From NCBI GenBank assembly GCA_958447445.1, contig CAUDAE010000108.1, forward strand, positions 1 to 6,004: a stretch of 6,004 nt of DNA. The letters are read 5' to 3'. Under the pieces are notes generated by a model. The model made no database searches. It saw only the letters and a program-made list of their open reading frames with translations, and was not told the origin of the DNA. Of the stretch, positions 4,277 through 6,004 are shown piece after piece (position 1 is the first letter of the stretch; each line of letters opens with the position of its first letter). The DNA comes from an uncultured Collinsella sp. Lineage in GTDB: Bacteria; Actinomycetota; Coriobacteriia; Coriobacteriales; Coriobacteriaceae. The translations under genes were made by a program, and so were the position numbers.

Positions 4277-5378
4277 GAAGAAAGTAATGCTCGTCTTCGG
4301 CACCCGCCCGGAGGCAATCAAGATGTGCCCGCTCGTCAACGAGCTGAGGGCGCGCGCGGATGAGTTCGAGACCGTCGTGACCGTGACCGGCCAGCACCGC
4401 GAGATGCTCGACCAGGTGCTGCGCGTCTTCGACGTGACGCCCGACCACGACTTGGCGATCATGAAGCCGGGCCAGACGCTGTTCGACGTTACGTGCGACG
4501 TGCTGCTCAAGCTCAAGGCCGTCCTCGAGGACGATAGGCCCGACGTCGTTCTTGTGCACGGCGATACCACGACCAGCTTCGCCGCGGCGCTTGCATGCTT
4601 CTACCTTCAGATCCCCGTGGGCCACGTCGAGGCGGGCCTGCGCACGCACGACATCTACAGCCCCTGGCCCGAGGAGTTCAACCGCCAGGCCGTCGACATC
4701 GTGAGCGAGTACTATTTCGCCCCCACGGAGGCGAGCAAGCAGAACCTGCTCGACGAGGGCAAGCCGGAGTCAAAGATCTGGGTCACCGGCAACACCGGCA
4801 TCGACGCCCTGCGCACCACCGTGCGCGAGGGGTACTCCCATCCCGAACTCGAGTGGGCGGAGGGCTCCCGCCTCATCCTCATCACGGCCCACCGCCGCGA
4901 GAACCTTGGCGAGCCCATGCACCGCATGTTCCGCGCCATCCGCCGCGTTATGGAGGAGCATCCCGACACCAAGGCGATCTACCCCATCCACATGAACCCG
5001 CTCGTCCGCAAGGCGGCGCACGAGGAGTTGGACGGCTTCGACCGACTTCACATCATCGACCCACTCGAGGTTCTTGACTTCCACAACTTCATGGCCGCCA
5101 GCCACCTCATCCTGACCGACTCGGGCGGCATCCAGGAGGAGGCACCTAGTCTGGGCAAGCCTGTGCTCGTGATGCGCGACACCACCGAACGTCCCGAGGG
5201 CGTGGCGGCAGGCACGTTGAAACTCGTGGGCACCGAGGAGGACGTCATCTACCGTGAGTTCAGCCGCCTGCTCTCTGACGAGTCTGAGTACGAGGCCATG
5301 AGCCACGCCTCCAACCCCTACGGAGACGGGCATGCGAGCGAGCGGATTGCGGACGTGCTGGCAGGCCGGTCGAGATGA
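4269..5378 (+). CDS. wecB: UDP-N-acetylglucosamine 2-epimerase (non-hydrolysing)
   Basis: Interconverts UDP-GlcNAc and UDP-ManNAc in the cytoplasm, supplying ManNAc for cell-surface glycans. Its 369 residues match the usual length and both Rossmann-like halves are complete. Motifs are GTRPEAIK (11-18), VHGDTTT (97-103), HVEAGLRT (119-126), PEEFNRQ (134-140), TAHRREN (206-212), DSGGIQEEAP (284-293) and RDTTERPEG (303-311). These cover the substrate-binding and catalytic acidic residues of the WecB/MnaA family. ATG 4269 overlaps the previous stop by 8 nt and has a strong AGAGGAG site at 4254-4260 with an 8-nt spacer. Codons are almost all GC-ending, native-looking. It feeds the TagA-type transferase just upstream. 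Confidence 0.97.
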   Translation: MTKKKVMLVFGTRPEAIKMCPLVNELRARADEFETVVTVTGQHREMLDQVLRVFDVTPDHDLAIMKPGQTLFDVTCDVLLKLKAVLEDDRPDVVLVHGDTTTSFAAALACFYLQIPVGHVEAGLRTHDIYSPWPEEFNRQAVDIVSEYYFAPTEASKQNLLDEGKPESKIWVTGNTGIDALRTTVREGYSHPELEWAEGSRLILITAHRRENLGEPMHRMFRAIRRVMEEHPDTKAIYPIHMNPLVRKAAHEELDGFDRLHIIDPLEVLDFHNFMAASHLILTDSGGIQEEAPSLGKPVLVMRDTTERPEGVAAGTLKLVGTEEDVIYREFSRLLSDESEYEAMSHASNPYGDGHASERIADVLAGRSR

Positions 5379-6004
5379 TTCGGGTCCTGCACATCATTCA
5401 ACAGCTAGGGCCCGGAAGGGGCGGGGTGAGGACCTTCGTCTCCACGATGCTCGATTGCCCGGCTCCCGATATCGAGCAGAGTGTGCTGTCGGTGGGAAGA
5501 GTCGAAGGGGATAGGTTCGGAGAGCGATTCTTCGGTCCTTTAATCGATAGCTACAGCCCGCTACTGGTTGGCACTCTGGGGGCGAAGCGCCTTGGCGCTT
5601 TTCTATCGAAGCACCGTTTCGATATCGTTCAGATTCACACGAACAATGCGCTCGGCTTCGTCTTCGCCTCTGAGGCCAAAAAGGCAGGAGTTCCCTCGCG
5701 CATCGTACACTGCCATAACAGCGCGCTTGGCAGCACCTCGCGTCTGAAGAATATGGTCAACGTGGCCATGATAGAGAGGTTTCTCCCGTCGGCGAGTGAG
5801 CGCGGGGCATGCAGCGAGGTCGCAGGTGAATATCTCTTTCAGGGCGCTGGCTATGCCTTGGTGCACAACGGGGTCGATTCCGATAAATTCCGATTCTCGT
5901 CCTCTGACCGGGCTGCCGTTAGACATCGGCTTGGGATCCCGGGCAATGCCACCGTCATAGGGTTTGTCGGGGCAGGCATTCCTGCGAAAAACACCCTGCG
6001 CGCC
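5375..6004 (+). CDS. GT4-type glycosyltransferase, 3' end outside the window
   Basis: Probably adds a sugar to the growing lipid-linked glycan at the cytoplasmic face of the membrane; donor and linkage unknown. The 210 codons seen show a GT-B N-terminal domain. MIRVLHIIQQLGPGRGGV (1-18) has the glycine-rich first loop; DIVQIHTNN (83-91), IVHCHNS (110-116) and ACSEVAGEYLF (145-155) follow. NGVDSDKFRF (165-174) marks the hinge into the C-terminal domain, which begins VIGFVGAGIPAKN (194-206). Many GT4 enzymes have VGR in that last motif; here it is VGA. The donor-binding EX7E motif would lie beyond 6004. ATG 5375 overlaps the wecB stop as ATGA, with no strong Shine-Dalgarno, so translation is probably coupled. 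Codons such as ATA, AGG, AGA, CTA and TTA are common here and rare in wecB, suggesting acquired DNA. Confidence 0.85.
   Translation, partial: MIRVLHIIQQLGPGRGGVRTFVSTMLDCPAPDIEQSVLSVGRVEGDRFGERFFGPLIDSYSPLLVGTLGAKRLGAFLSKHRFDIVQIHTNNALGFVFASEAKKAGVPSRIVHCHNSALGSTSRLKNMVNVAMIERFLPSASERGACSEVAGEYLFQGAGYALVHNGVDSDKFRFSSSDRAAVRHRLGIPGNATVIGFVGAGIPAKNTLRA

Overview
The window looks like chromosomal DNA of a high-GC Actinobacterium of the class Coriobacteriia, most likely Collinsella or a close relative. This rests on codon use (third positions mostly G or C), the style of the proteins, and a LoaP-type NusG paralogue heading a polysaccharide operon. It is a judgement by eye; no database search was possible. 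All genes read on the + strand.

Region 1 (1-1100) is the end of a housekeeping operon. A HAD-family phosphatase is interrupted by an in-frame amber codon at 65-67. Nine bases after it comes thiamine pyrophosphokinase (thiN). A long interrupted inverted repeat (1115-1196), MITE-like or a structured RNA, follows thiN.

Region 2 (1228-1386) is a self-contained tRNA-Ala(GGC) unit: a near-consensus promoter with a 17-nt spacer, a 76-nt tRNA with encoded CCA and the G3:U70 alanine identity pair, and a strong intrinsic terminator.

Region 3 (1387-2122) is a gene-free, AT-rich stretch that becomes highly structured towards its 3' end. It holds a roughly 22-bp hairpin (1864-1923), competing stems that include a terminator-like stem plus T6 (1904-1940), and a large multi-bulged hairpin (2011-2105) that ends just before the Shine-Dalgarno of the next gene. 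I read it as the regulatory leader of the operon that follows.

Region 4 (2123-6004, running off the end) is a surface-glycan operon. A LoaP-like NusG paralogue, an expected processive antiterminator, leads it but carries a -1 frameshift near 2593. Then come a monotopic phosphoglycosyl transferase that primes undecaprenyl phosphate, a WecG/TagA/CpsF glycosyltransferase, UDP-GlcNAc 2-epimerase (wecB/mnaA), and the start of a GT4-type glycosyltransferase. The last three junctions overlap by 14, 8 and 4 nt, so the glycan genes look translationally coupled. The likely scheme is this: the transferase loads the first sugar phosphate, the epimerase makes UDP-ManNAc, the TagA-type enzyme adds ManNAc, and GT4 enzymes extend the chain.

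The most interesting part is the pairing of a LoaP-type antiterminator with an elaborate leader RNA in a likely gut Coriobacterium, in a copy where the regulator itself appears frameshifted. Two broken genes in 6 kb could reflect real decay, phase or strain variation, or sequence errors in a draft or metagenome assembly.
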